Assembly: GCA_016705955.1 (NCBI GenBank)
Contig: JADJKO010000007.1
Span: 62,001 to 126,000 of the forward strand
Direction: 5' to 3'
DNA length: 64,000 nucleotides
Source of the DNA: Flavobacteriales bacterium
Lineage (GTDB): Bacteria > Bacteroidota > Bacteroidia > Flavobacteriales_F > PHOS-HE28
Both the position numbers and the translations under genes were made by a program. The notes below the pieces were generated by a model. That model saw only the letters and a list, made by a program, of their open reading frames with translations. It was not told the DNA's origin and made no database searches. Below, piece after piece: positions 42,357 through 50,777 of the stretch (position 1 is the first letter of the stretch; every line of letters begins with the position of its first letter).

Positions 42357-44036
42357 CTATTGCTCTTCGATGAGCAGCTTGATCACCACCGGTATGGCGC
42401 TGGCGCGCGTCCGCATGCGCAACGCGTAGGTCCCTGCGGCCCATTCGCTGGTGAGCAGGGTGATCCGGTCCGAAGTGGTTCCGACGGGTATGGCGAACAC
42501 TCGGCCTTGCATGTCGATCCGTTCCACCGAGGTGATGTTCGATGCGGCTGTGATCGTGACACGGTTCGTTGCGGGGTTCGGCGCCAGTGCGATCGGCTCA
42601 TGATCGGTGGTGCTCGCGTTCACGCCCATGCTCAAGCACAGCGACGGTAGCGGATCCAGTTCGATCCCGGCGCCCGGCGTGAGGTCGTGACCGACGAATC
42701 CGGGAAAGTCCTCCGCGTAGTGTTGACAGCGGAACACAGAGTTGGCTTGGATAGCGGTTCCTTGCGCCACCGGGCCTGTACTAGTGACCGGGTTGATGTA
42801 TTCCCACACTTGCTCTTCCGTGGCATCGATGTAAATGAACCGGCCCTCACGCCCGTTGGTCGCGAGGAAACCATCGCCAGCAGGTAGCACGCCGCTGATG
42901 TTCGTGCCGTAGAAGTCCGCGGGCACCGGTGCGGTCCAGCTCCATTCCGCAGCGGCCGGCGCGAATGCGGTGGTCGCGGGCAATCCGTAGTTGCCGTTCG
43001 CATCCACCGGTGGCGCAATGATGTCCAAGCTGGAATAGTCCCCTTGCGGCCGCCCAGTGCCGTTGTTGAAGACCAGGATCTTCCCGGCATCGGGGTGGCC
43101 CGGCGGCAACCACGTGGTGTGGTGTTGCCCGAACAAGCGCTGATCGGCCACCGTGCCGCGGCCGTAGCTGCGCGGGTTGCCCCAGCGGTAGAGCAGATCG
43201 CCTCCCTTGCCGCTGTTGCCTCCGGTTGATCCTGCCGCCTCGGCCATGGTGGTGCTGTGATCCACGATCCAGAACTCATCCAACGCATGGCTGCTTACCA
43301 TGATCTGGTCCAACGCAGGGTTGTAAGCGATGGCATTGAGGTGGATCCAATCGAAATTCAATGGTGGACCTTGCACGAAATTGATGTCCACCTTCTCCGG
43401 ATGCTCCGCCACCACACCGGAATGTGGCAGCCCGGTATTGAAGGATTGGATGAGGTGGTCCCACAAGCGCCATTGCCAGACCACCAAGGCGCCATTGTTC
43501 CCCTGTGGTTGAAGCTCGATGATCCGCTCACTCCAGAGCTCCGTGGCTGTTGCCGCCGGGTTCTTCCCATTGGCGATGGCATCGGCCGACGTGTGTTTCT
43601 CCCATGCGATCACGAGCACGTTCCCATTCGGCAGCACGGTGAAGTCGTGGTGTTGGCACACGGAATCGGTGCTGATGGCGTAGCTCCAGAGCAGGGTCCC
43701 GTCCCACGACCATCGCTCGATCAAGCCACCGCGCCCGCCCCCATTGAATGCGGCGTTGTTCATGATCCCCGACCGGTACAAGCTGCCATCGGTAGCCAAT
43801 TGGGCACCCAACCCCGGGTTGTAAGCGCTGCTCCACTGGTGGACCTCCCGCCCACAGGCATCGATCAGGTACGTACTGGTATACGGCATTGGCGCGAAGA
43901 GCATATAGCCTTCCGGTGCGCCGTCGTTCTGCAACAGGCCCACGGTGCGTTGTGCCCGTGCGTTGAACACAACGAAGCACGCGACCGCGAGCATGATCGT
44001 TCGTGAACCACTACCGCGTGCTCTCGAAAGGTCCAT
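42357..44036 (-). CDS. T9SS-exported aryl-sulfate sulfotransferase-like protein
   Basis: About 559 aa. Signal peptide (RTIMLAVACFVVFNARAQ), then a six-bladed propeller of the arylsulfotransferase type: EGYMLFAPMPYTSTYLID, VCQHHDFTVLPNGNVLVIAW, LNFDWIHLNAIAYNPALDQ, FGQHHTTWLPPG. The conserved histidines of these blades are those that position and carry the sulfuryl group in ASST enzymes. The end is a T9SS sorting domain (LAPNPATNRVTITAASN ... KLLIEEQ). Start at 44036 (MDLSRARG) preferred over 44051; TACATTCG at 44078-44085 excludes the long opening from 44315. Confidence 0.85.
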   Translation of the reverse strand: MDLSRARGSGSRTIMLAVACFVVFNARAQRTVGLLQNDGAPEGYMLFAPMPYTSTYLIDACGREVHQWSSAYNPGLGAQLATDGSLYRSGIMNNAAFNGGGRGGLIERWSWDGTLLWSYAISTDSVCQHHDFTVLPNGNVLVIAWEKHTSADAIANGKNPAATATELWSERIIELQPQGNNGALVVWQWRLWDHLIQSFNTGLPHSGVVAEHPEKVDINFVQGPPLNFDWIHLNAIAYNPALDQIMVSSHALDEFWIVDHSTTMAEAAGSTGGNSGKGGDLLYRWGNPRSYGRGTVADQRLFGQHHTTWLPPGHPDAGKILVFNNGTGRPQGDYSSLDIIAPPVDANGNYGLPATTAFAPAAAEWSWTAPVPADFYGTNISGVLPAGDGFLATNGREGRFIYIDATEEQVWEYINPVTSTGPVAQGTAIQANSVFRCQHYAEDFPGFVGHDLTPGAGIELDPLPSLCLSMGVNASTTDHEPIALAPNPATNRVTITAASNITSVERIDMQGRVFAIPVGTTSDRITLLTSEWAAGTYALRMRTRASAIPVVIKLLIEEQ

Positions 44037-44077
44037 TTGCGTGGGGATCATCAGGGTCCAGGGATCTCCGGACCCGT

Positions 44078-44085
44078 CGAATGTA
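44078..44085 (-). promoter_or_regulatory. -7 promoter element for the aryl-sulfotransferase-like gene
   Basis: Minus strand TACATTCG, 41 bp before the preferred start codon at 44036. Confidence 0.5.
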
Positions 44086-44156
44086 ATCCGATGGACACGT
44101 CCGGTCCGGATGATCAGCTTGGGTTCCAACGTCCCACTGCGTAAGTTGTGAGCAAT

Positions 44157-46007
44157 ATGGCGGCCACGCATTCGCGATCCCTCCTCCTGCTGCACCTTCT
44201 GGCGTGCATGCCCTGCGTGGCACAAACGGACCAGGATGCGTTGTGGCGCACTTGGCGGAATGAACAATTGCACGATACTGTCCGCGTGCGAGCTCTCAGC
44301 AACTACGCGTGGCACGGATTCCTGTTCTCACTACCCGATAGCGCGGAATACTACGGGCAGATGATGTACGACTTCGCGGACCGCCGCGGATTGGAGAAGT
44401 ACAAGGCTTACGCACTGCGCGGCCTTGGTGTGGTCTACAAGGTGCGCGGCGCTGATGCCAAGGCCTTGGACCTTTGGTTGCGGAGCATGCGCATGAGCGA
44501 GGCCATCAATGATCTGGCCGGTGTGGCCGGTTCGGTCAACAACATCGGGATCATGTATGAGGAGCAGGGCGATGTGCCGCGCGCCCTGGAGTACCACCGG
44601 CGAAGCCTGGCTTTGCGTGAGCAGTGCAACGATTCCATTGGTGTGGGCGCCTCGTTGGCGAGCATCGGCCGCATGCACCGCTTAGAAGGGAACTTGGATA
44701 GCGCCATGCTTTACGGCCAACGCAGCCTGGCACAGTACGAGCGGATCGGTTATTTGCTGGGTGTCGGATTGACCCGTGGCGACATCGGTGATGTGTATGC
44801 CGCTCAAAAGGAGTACGTCGAAGCCGTGGATCATTACGAGCGGTCGTTGCAGGTCCTCACCGCGATGAACAACCCAATGGCCATCGCCGAACGCCTCGCA
44901 CGAATGGGCGTCGTTCGTTCGGCAATGGGCCTGCCCCACGATGCGGAGAAAGCCTGCGCGAAGAGTCTCTCTTTGGCCACTGCAGTCGCCAACCCGTACC
45001 TGCAACAAGAAGCCTGCGACTGTCTCTACGCCGCCCATAAGGCCATGGGCCACCGGGATCAGGCGTTGTACTACTTGGAACGCTCCCAAGCCCTCGATGA
45101 CACCTTACAAATGGATGACCTGGCCAAACGGCTCCAGCGGATGGAATTCACGAAGGAGTTGTATGCTGATAGTGTACTTCAAGCGGAGCGTGATCAACGG
45201 GAGGCCGTGGTGGTCGCCGCCGATCTGTCCAGGGAGAAGAACCGCAAGCACATCTACCAGATCACGGGGGTCGCCATCCTGTTGCTCGTCGCTGGCCTCC
45301 TGCATCGCCTGCGTTTCATCCGTCGGTCGCATGCCGACATCGAGCGGGAGAAGAACCTCAACGAGGAATTGCTCCACAACATCCTTCCGGAGGAAGTGGC
45401 CGAGGAATTGCGGATGAAGGGTTTCGCTGCGGCCAGGAATTTCGAACATGCCTCCGTCCTCTTCTCCGATTTCGAGGGCTTCACCCAATTGAGCGAACGC
45501 ATGACCGCAGCCGAACTCGTGGCCGAGATCGCGGCGTGCTTCGAGGCCTTCGATGCGATCATGGACCTGCACGGCATCGAGAAGATCAAGACCATCGGCG
45601 ATGCGTACATGGCCGCCGGTGGCCTACCCATCCCCACCGATGGATCGGTGCGGGACACGGTGCTCGCCGGTCTGGATATGCAGGATTTCATCACGCGGCG
45701 CAATGTGGAGCGCAGTGCCACGGGCAAACCTGCATTCCAAATGCGGTTGGGTATCCACACCGGCCCGGTGGTCGCCGGTATTGTTGGCGTCCGCAAGTTC
45801 CAGTATGATATCTGGGGCGATACGGTGAACACGGCCAACCGCATGGAGAGTTGTGGCGAGGTGGGCCGCGTGAACATCAGCGGGGCCACCTATGCATTGG
45901 TGAACAACGAACCCGGGCTTTCCTTCACGCCGCGCGGAAAAGTGCAAGCGAAGGGCAAGGGCGAGATGGAGATGTATTTCGTTGGCCGTAGCGGCGCAGT
46001 TGCGTAG
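44157..46007 (+). CDS. TPR-linked class III adenylate/guanylate cyclase
   Basis: About 616 aa. Signal peptide (LLLLHLLACMPCVAQ), periplasmic TPR array (residues about 40-320), coiled coil, one membrane segment (ITGVAILLLVAGLLHRL), then a class III cyclase domain: NILPEEVAEEL linker, VLFSDFEGFTQLSERM with the first metal Asp, KIKTIGDAYMAAGG with the substrate-binding Lys and second Asp, and YDIWGDTVNTANRMES with the transition-state Asn-Arg region. All catalytic residues appear intact. It is built as a receptor: periplasmic TPRs sensing, cytoplasmic cyclase signalling. Start 44157 (ATG) preferred to a GTG 9 bp upstream. Confidence 0.92.
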   Translation: MAATHSRSLLLLHLLACMPCVAQTDQDALWRTWRNEQLHDTVRVRALSNYAWHGFLFSLPDSAEYYGQMMYDFADRRGLEKYKAYALRGLGVVYKVRGADAKALDLWLRSMRMSEAINDLAGVAGSVNNIGIMYEEQGDVPRALEYHRRSLALREQCNDSIGVGASLASIGRMHRLEGNLDSAMLYGQRSLAQYERIGYLLGVGLTRGDIGDVYAAQKEYVEAVDHYERSLQVLTAMNNPMAIAERLARMGVVRSAMGLPHDAEKACAKSLSLATAVANPYLQQEACDCLYAAHKAMGHRDQALYYLERSQALDDTLQMDDLAKRLQRMEFTKELYADSVLQAERDQREAVVVAADLSREKNRKHIYQITGVAILLLVAGLLHRLRFIRRSHADIEREKNLNEELLHNILPEEVAEELRMKGFAAARNFEHASVLFSDFEGFTQLSERMTAAELVAEIAACFEAFDAIMDLHGIEKIKTIGDAYMAAGGLPIPTDGSVRDTVLAGLDMQDFITRRNVERSATGKPAFQMRLGIHTGPVVAGIVGVRKFQYDIWGDTVNTANRMESCGEVGRVNISGATYALVNNEPGLSFTPRGKVQAKGKGEMEMYFVGRSGAVA

Positions 46008-46400
46008 GTGGGATCTGTCTGCCGAAGCACCGAAGGAGCGTATGAGAACTTAGCGCAACGTCAGGCAATAAGTTCAACGCCCATGGGCGGCTGCTGCTAC
46101 GTTCGATCGGCACCAACCGACTTGTCCGGATCAGGCCCTCCCGCCGCACGGCAACCTCCCCTACGCAGCAAGACTTGCGCAGCAACGGGGCAGAGCACAC
46201 CGGTGGCGCTTGAAAGTGGAATGCACCGGAACGAACCAAGGCTGCATGGCCCGAAGATCCGGCCAGGGATCGCGCAACTTCAGGTGGACCCGCATTGGAA
46301 CCACGGCGGAGGACAGGATCGGAGGCATTCAGGTATCATGACTTATGTCATGCTTCATTCTCCACGGATCCCGGAAGCTTGATGTTCAGAACAGGAACCC
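46008..46400. other. Intergenic region with one palindrome
   Basis: 393 bp between the cyclase and the multicopper oxidase gene. Open frames through it have no recognisable protein features. The only notable object is the palindrome at 46337-46352. Confidence 0.5.
46337..46352. promoter_or_regulatory. Palindromic candidate operator CATGAC-TTAT-GTCATG
   Basis: A perfect 6-4-6 inverted repeat 48 bp upstream of the multicopper oxidase start codon. TGAC-N4-GTCA-type sites suit a dimeric regulator, possibly of the Crp/Fnr family; copper control would be logical for the gene but is not shown by the sequence. Confidence 0.4.
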
Positions 46401-48065
46401 ATGATGAACCGGAACACTTTGTCCATTGCATGCTTCATACTTGCGGCGGCCCATGCACGCGCGCAGAATCCATTGGCCATTCCCCCGGCCCTCGAACTGG
46501 ACACCTTCGATCTGGTGATCGACGAGCACACCCATGAATTCTACCCCGGGGTGGTCACGGATACCTACGGCATCAACGCGCCGTACCTCGGCCCCACTCT
46601 GATCCTGCACAAAGGGGACACCGCCCATTTCAGGGTACACAACGAGTTGGCGGAGATCTCCGGCATGCACTGGAACGGCATGAACGTGCCACCGGTGTTC
46701 GACGGCAGCCCGCCGCGCGTGATCGAGCCGGGTGACATGTGGAGCGTGAAGTACAAAGTGATCGACAAGGCGAGCGTGTACCTGTACCATCCGCACACCA
46801 TGGACCTGATCGGGGCGCAAGTGGGCAAGGGAGCGGCCGGACTGATCATTGTACGTGATGATGAAGAAGCCCAACTCGCACTGCCGCGCGATTATGGTGT
46901 TGATGACTTCCCCCTAGCGGTGCAGGACAAGAAATTCTCACCCACCGGGCAGTTCGTCACTTCACCCTATGGCGATTCGATCCTGGTGAACGGCACCGCG
47001 CACCCCTACTTGGATTGCCCGGCACAGGTGGTGCGGCTCCGGCTGCTCAACGCTTCCCCCTCCCGGTATTATCCGTTCGGCTTCGAAGGGGATGTTCCCT
47101 TCCAAGTGATCGCCAGTGAAGGAGGCCTGTTGGCCGCCCCGGCGCCCATGACCCGGATCAAGTTGGGCAGTGGCGAACGGGTGGAACTTCTGGTGGACCT
47201 CACCGGTATGGAAGGCGACAGTCTGCTGTTGATGAGCTATGGCAGCGAACTGCCCATGACGGATCCCGGCTCGAACAATATTCTCTGGGAAAGCAGTTCC
47301 CTCAACGGCATCGACTTCCCGATCCTGCGGATCCGTGTGGGGCCACAAACGAGCAACCCGATCACCACCATCCCCACCACGTTGGCTGATGTACAACCCT
47401 ACCCCGAGGCTTCGGCCGCGCGCACGCGAGTCAAAGAGATCACCGGCAACGGCATGGTCGGCATGGGCATGTTCATGTTGAACGGTGAAGGGTGGGACAT
47501 GGACGTGATCAATGACACCATCACACTGGGTAACACGGAGATCTGGTCATACATCAACCACTCCAACATGGCCCACCCGATGACCATGCATGCGGGTTCG
47601 TTCTATATCCTGGATCGCAACGGCGAGCCGCCTGCGGAATGGGAACGGGGGCCGAAGTCCGTCGTCAACGTGGATGTGGGTGATACGGTGCGCGTGATCA
47701 TGCGCTTCGCGGACTACACCACCGACGGCTGGCCGCTGATGTACCACTGCCACAACCTGATGCACATCAACCACATGATGTGGCAGTTCATCATCGTGGA
47801 TCCGACCATGACCACTGCGAGCACCACGGCGCAGGAACGTCCGCTCGTGTACCCGGTGCCTTCCTCATCACAGGTCCGGTTCAACACCACATTCCCGGTG
47901 CTGCAACTGCGCGTACTTGACCTCTCCGGCCGTGAGGTGCTGCGCGCCGCTGGCCCGAAGGGGACCACCGGTGTGATCGACATTGCGCGGCTCGCACCAG
48001 GGAAGTACATCGCCCGGTTCGAAGGTGCGGAAAGACATGCCGAGACCATGATCGTAAGGGAGTAG
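46401..48065 (+). CDS. Multicopper oxidase-like protein with T9SS-type tail
   Basis: 554 aa with signal peptide (ACFILAAAHARAQ). Three cupredoxin domains. Copper motifs: GMHWNGM (H90, with Asn92 where the second His is usual), YHPHTM (H130, H132), HPMTMH (H392, Thr395, H397; the usual form is HPxHxH) and HCHNLMHINHM (H449, C450, H451, H455, M460). The type 1 site is complete; one type 3 and one type 2 ligand are replaced. The last 80 residues resemble a T9SS sorting domain (VYPVPSSSQVRFNTTFPVLQ). Exported; oxidase activity is uncertain given the altered cluster. Confidence 0.85.
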   Translation: MMNRNTLSIACFILAAAHARAQNPLAIPPALELDTFDLVIDEHTHEFYPGVVTDTYGINAPYLGPTLILHKGDTAHFRVHNELAEISGMHWNGMNVPPVFDGSPPRVIEPGDMWSVKYKVIDKASVYLYHPHTMDLIGAQVGKGAAGLIIVRDDEEAQLALPRDYGVDDFPLAVQDKKFSPTGQFVTSPYGDSILVNGTAHPYLDCPAQVVRLRLLNASPSRYYPFGFEGDVPFQVIASEGGLLAAPAPMTRIKLGSGERVELLVDLTGMEGDSLLLMSYGSELPMTDPGSNNILWESSSLNGIDFPILRIRVGPQTSNPITTIPTTLADVQPYPEASAARTRVKEITGNGMVGMGMFMLNGEGWDMDVINDTITLGNTEIWSYINHSNMAHPMTMHAGSFYILDRNGEPPAEWERGPKSVVNVDVGDTVRVIMRFADYTTDGWPLMYHCHNLMHINHMMWQFIIVDPTMTTASTTAQERPLVYPVPSSSQVRFNTTFPVLQLRVLDLSGREVLRAAGPKGTTGVIDIARLAPGKYIARFEGAERHAETMIVRE

Positions 48066-48391
48066 CGGGGGGAGTGCCGCAGCGCACTCGGTGCTGGGCT
48101 GCAAGCCCGGACACTCGTTCTCGGCATCAGGGACCTATTGTATCAGGACCCGCGAGAGCGTGTCCGGTATGACCATCCGATGTCATGTGCGCAGTTACAT
48201 TCTGCCCTCGCTGTTCTTGGTACGCCTATTTAGCAAAGGCTCTACGCGATCGTTTGGATCCTTCAGGTCCATGGTCGTGCAACGCTCGCTAGGGATGCTG
48301 AACAACACCAGCCCGGTCAATCCAAACACCTCCGCGCCACCTTCTATATTTGACGCAGATGTTCACACAAGGTGCTCTTCCCGGTGAAGCC
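48066..48391. other. Intergenic region with promoter
   Basis: 326 bp after the oxidase gene. It holds the promoter element at 48345-48352; otherwise nothing recognisable. Confidence 0.5.
48345..48352 (+). promoter_or_regulatory. -7 promoter element for the Cys-rich/MBOAT operon
   Basis: TATATTTG, a perfect TAnnTTTG match, 39 bp upstream of the ATG at 48392. It precedes five closely spaced genes on the plus strand. Confidence 0.6.
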
Positions 48392-49186
48392 ATGAGCAGG
48401 ATGCTTGGCTTAGGTTGGACCTTGGTGCTGGCCCTCAGCGCCTCCGCCCAGTTGGATGTGCCCGCGCGCGTGGTCATGGTTGGCACAGCGCCCGAAGACC
48501 GCCAAGTGATCGGACTATCCGCTCCGCTAAGCAACGGTTCTGCGGTATCGGTGGATGCCGCACGGAACTCGGCGGTCTCTTTCACGCCTGTCACGGGAGG
48601 TGCGGTGTTGGCCGGGATTCTCACGCCTGCGCCGACCGCCTACGTCGTGGGCATGGTGGTATCCGTGGTGCCTTCCACGGCCAATGCGGACTCCGCACAA
48701 TTGGACCTTAACGGGCTGGGTCCACGCCCCATCCACAAAGCGGGCGACCTACCGCTGGACAGCGCGGATCTGTGGCCCGGTGTGCCGGCGCGGATGGTGT
48801 ATGACGGCACTGCCTTCCGCATGTTATCCACCACCTACCTGCCGTGCCCGGCGGGCTACCATGCCGGAGGCCGCGAATTCTGCATCGAGGACAGTGTGCG
48901 GGCGGACACCACTTTTCTGGTCGCTGTGCATGAATGCCGGACTCTGGATTCGCGCCTCTGTAGCTATGCGGAATGGGTGCATGCTTGCCGCAGCGAACCT
49001 TCCTTCCTGGGCACGGTGCTCGATGCGGAATGGGTGGATAGCGCGGCGAACGATCAGGATGGTGCCAAGCGCGTGGGTTACGGAGGTGACGGCTCGACGT
49101 TGGATCCGGAATTCGGTTGCAACCGCGGGAGTTGGGCCCACATCGCTACTGGGAAAGCGCGTTATAGATGCTGTAGGAACCGATGA
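48392..49186 (+). CDS. Secreted Cys-rich protein, paralogue 1 of 3
   Basis: About 264 aa: signal peptide (GWTLVLALSASAQ), an N-terminal beta-rich part ending in LDLNGLGPRPIHKAGDLPLD and ARMVYDGTAFRML (a phrasing seen in phage tail-fibre-like modules), and a C-terminal module with eight or more cysteines: CPAGYHAGGREFCIED, LDSRLCSYAEWVHACRSE, ending ARYRCCRNR. The RLC..EW..AC core recalls the FGE/C-type-lectin fold. Stop overlaps the next start (ATGA). No function assigned. Confidence 0.75.
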   Translation: MSRMLGLGWTLVLALSASAQLDVPARVVMVGTAPEDRQVIGLSAPLSNGSAVSVDAARNSAVSFTPVTGGAVLAGILTPAPTAYVVGMVVSVVPSTANADSAQLDLNGLGPRPIHKAGDLPLDSADLWPGVPARMVYDGTAFRMLSTTYLPCPAGYHAGGREFCIEDSVRADTTFLVAVHECRTLDSRLCSYAEWVHACRSEPSFLGTVLDAEWVDSAANDQDGAKRVGYGGDGSTLDPEFGCNRGSWAHIATGKARYRCCRNR

Positions 49187-49956
49187 ACACCTACCTGAAC
49201 CTTGTTTCGCTCTTGCTCTTGTGCGGAACGGCCGTGCATGGCCAAGTGAATGTGGATGTCCCGGTGCGATTCATCGGCCCGGATGATACCCGTGTGCTGG
49301 ATGGACTGGCCGATCCGGTTTCCGGCGATGCAGCCATTACCGTGGAAGGCTCGTTGCGCAGCCAATGGGCATGGGCGGACGCAACCTTGCAGGACACCAC
49401 CATCACCTTGGCCGTGACCCCGCCGGTGAGTGCTTACACGGATGGGTTGTTGGTCCGCTTCATAGCGCCAGTGAACTTGGCCGGGAAGTTCACCTTGCGT
49501 CTGGAGGGCTTACAGCCCTTGCCTTTGGTACGCACTGATGGCATACCTATCGCCCTTGGCCAGCTAGGACAAGGCAGAGTGGCCGAGGTGATGCTGGCGG
49601 GCGGGAATTTCGTGCTGCTTGGCGCATTGGAATCCGGCTGCCCCCAAGGCTTTCTTTCCGTGAATACGAACTATTGTATCGAGACGGCCCCACCCTTCCC
49701 CGCAAACACTTGGCACTGGGCAGTGGATCATTGCGCCGACCTCGGTGGCCGATTATGCACATGGGGCGAATACGCCGCCGCATGCACCATACTCACAGGC
49801 CAGCTCAACGGGATGTTCGTGAATTGGGAATGGATCGATGACACAAGCAACCATACCCATGGGGCCGACCAAGCGGGCCGCACCACATGTAACAGCCAGC
49901 GCACCACCCTGGCAAGCCAACCTGGAAGGGCCCGATGCTGTTACCACTTGCGATGA
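49183..49956 (+). CDS. Secreted Cys-rich protein, paralogue 2 of 3
   Basis: 257 aa with signal peptide (LVSLLLLCGTAVHGQ) followed by the same two modules: a beta-rich N-terminal part and a C-terminal module CPQGFLSVNTNYCIET, LGGRLCTWGEYAAACTIL, NWEWIDDTSN, ending RARCCYHLR. The ATG overlaps the stop codon of paralogue 1 by 4 bp, so translation is coupled. Confidence 0.75.
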   Translation: MNTYLNLVSLLLLCGTAVHGQVNVDVPVRFIGPDDTRVLDGLADPVSGDAAITVEGSLRSQWAWADATLQDTTITLAVTPPVSAYTDGLLVRFIAPVNLAGKFTLRLEGLQPLPLVRTDGIPIALGQLGQGRVAEVMLAGGNFVLLGALESGCPQGFLSVNTNYCIETAPPFPANTWHWAVDHCADLGGRLCTWGEYAAACTILTGQLNGMFVNWEWIDDTSNHTHGADQAGRTTCNSQRTTLASQPGRARCCYHLR

Positions 49957-50738
49957 CCCTCCTACGGACGCTCCATACCATCCCGGCTTGGATCCTCGCC
50001 ATGATCCTCATGGGACAGGTCCATGTGGACAAGCCCATCATACTCACTGGCGACACGCCCGCGTCGCGCCAGATCGAGGGGATCAGCCCGACAACGAACT
50101 CTGCCGAGGCGCAATCCGCTGCCGTGGAACAATCGAATGCGCACCGCGTAACGGTGGCTGGTGTCGGCCCTGCTTGGTCCGTGGTCATTTCCGGCCTCGA
50201 TGGCGCGCCCACCGCAGGCACGAACATCGTGGTGGTACCACCCGATGCACCGGGATCCGGCGCGGTGAGTTTGAGCGTGAATGGCGCAGGGCCGTATGCG
50301 GTCCTCACCGGACCGGGTGCGCCACTTCTGGCCGAGGCACTTAGCGGTATGGCACCGCTCTCCTTGGTGTACGATGGCGCCGACTTCCACCTGATGAATG
50401 GCGGCGCGCACCTGCTGCGCGACTGCCCACCCGGCATGCTCGCAGTGACGAGCCAGTTCTGCGTGGAGCAGGACGAGCGCCCACCAGTGAGCTTTTACGA
50501 GGCCGCCCGTATCTGCACGTTGGACAATAAGCGGCTTTGCAGCTGGGGAGAGTGGTACGATGCCTGCCAACGGCGGGTGGAACTGGGCCTGCTGAACATG
50601 AACAACAACTGGGAGTATGTCGATGACACCTCCAACGAGGACCTGTCCGTTCGCGTCGTTGGCCCCTCATGCGCGCAATGCGGTTCCTGGTACGTGAGCA
50701 ATGCATACCAGTCGTACCGGTGCTGTAGCACGCGGTGA
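49953..50738 (+). CDS. Secreted Cys-rich protein, paralogue 3 of 3
   Basis: About 261 aa. Signal peptide (IPAWILAMILMGQ), beta-rich part ending LSLVYDGADFHLMNG, and the Cys-rich module CPPGMLAVTSQFCVEQ, DNKRLCSWGEWYDACQRR, NWEYVDDTSNEDLSVRVVG, ending SYRCCSTR. The ATG at 49953 gives the same ATGA overlap as in the preceding pair; an ATG at 49935 is also possible. Confidence 0.75.
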   Translation: MTLLRTLHTIPAWILAMILMGQVHVDKPIILTGDTPASRQIEGISPTTNSAEAQSAAVEQSNAHRVTVAGVGPAWSVVISGLDGAPTAGTNIVVVPPDAPGSGAVSLSVNGAGPYAVLTGPGAPLLAEALSGMAPLSLVYDGADFHLMNGGAHLLRDCPPGMLAVTSQFCVEQDERPPVSFYEAARICTLDNKRLCSWGEWYDACQRRVELGLLNMNNNWEYVDDTSNEDLSVRVVGPSCAQCGSWYVSNAYQSYRCCSTR

Positions 50739-50777
50739 CTGGCGCTAAAGGTGACACGCACGGCTGCGAACTGAAGG

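Noticed and set aside
46008..46382. 124-aa plus-strand frame after the cyclase
   Set aside because: No start context, no domain, composition unlike neighbours; treated as intergenic.
48392..50738. Diversity-generating retroelement target genes
   Set aside because: The C-lectin-like module is suggestive, but there is no reverse transcriptase, template repeat or Avd gene nearby; the four-helix-bundle genes are about 12 kb and 31 kb away.
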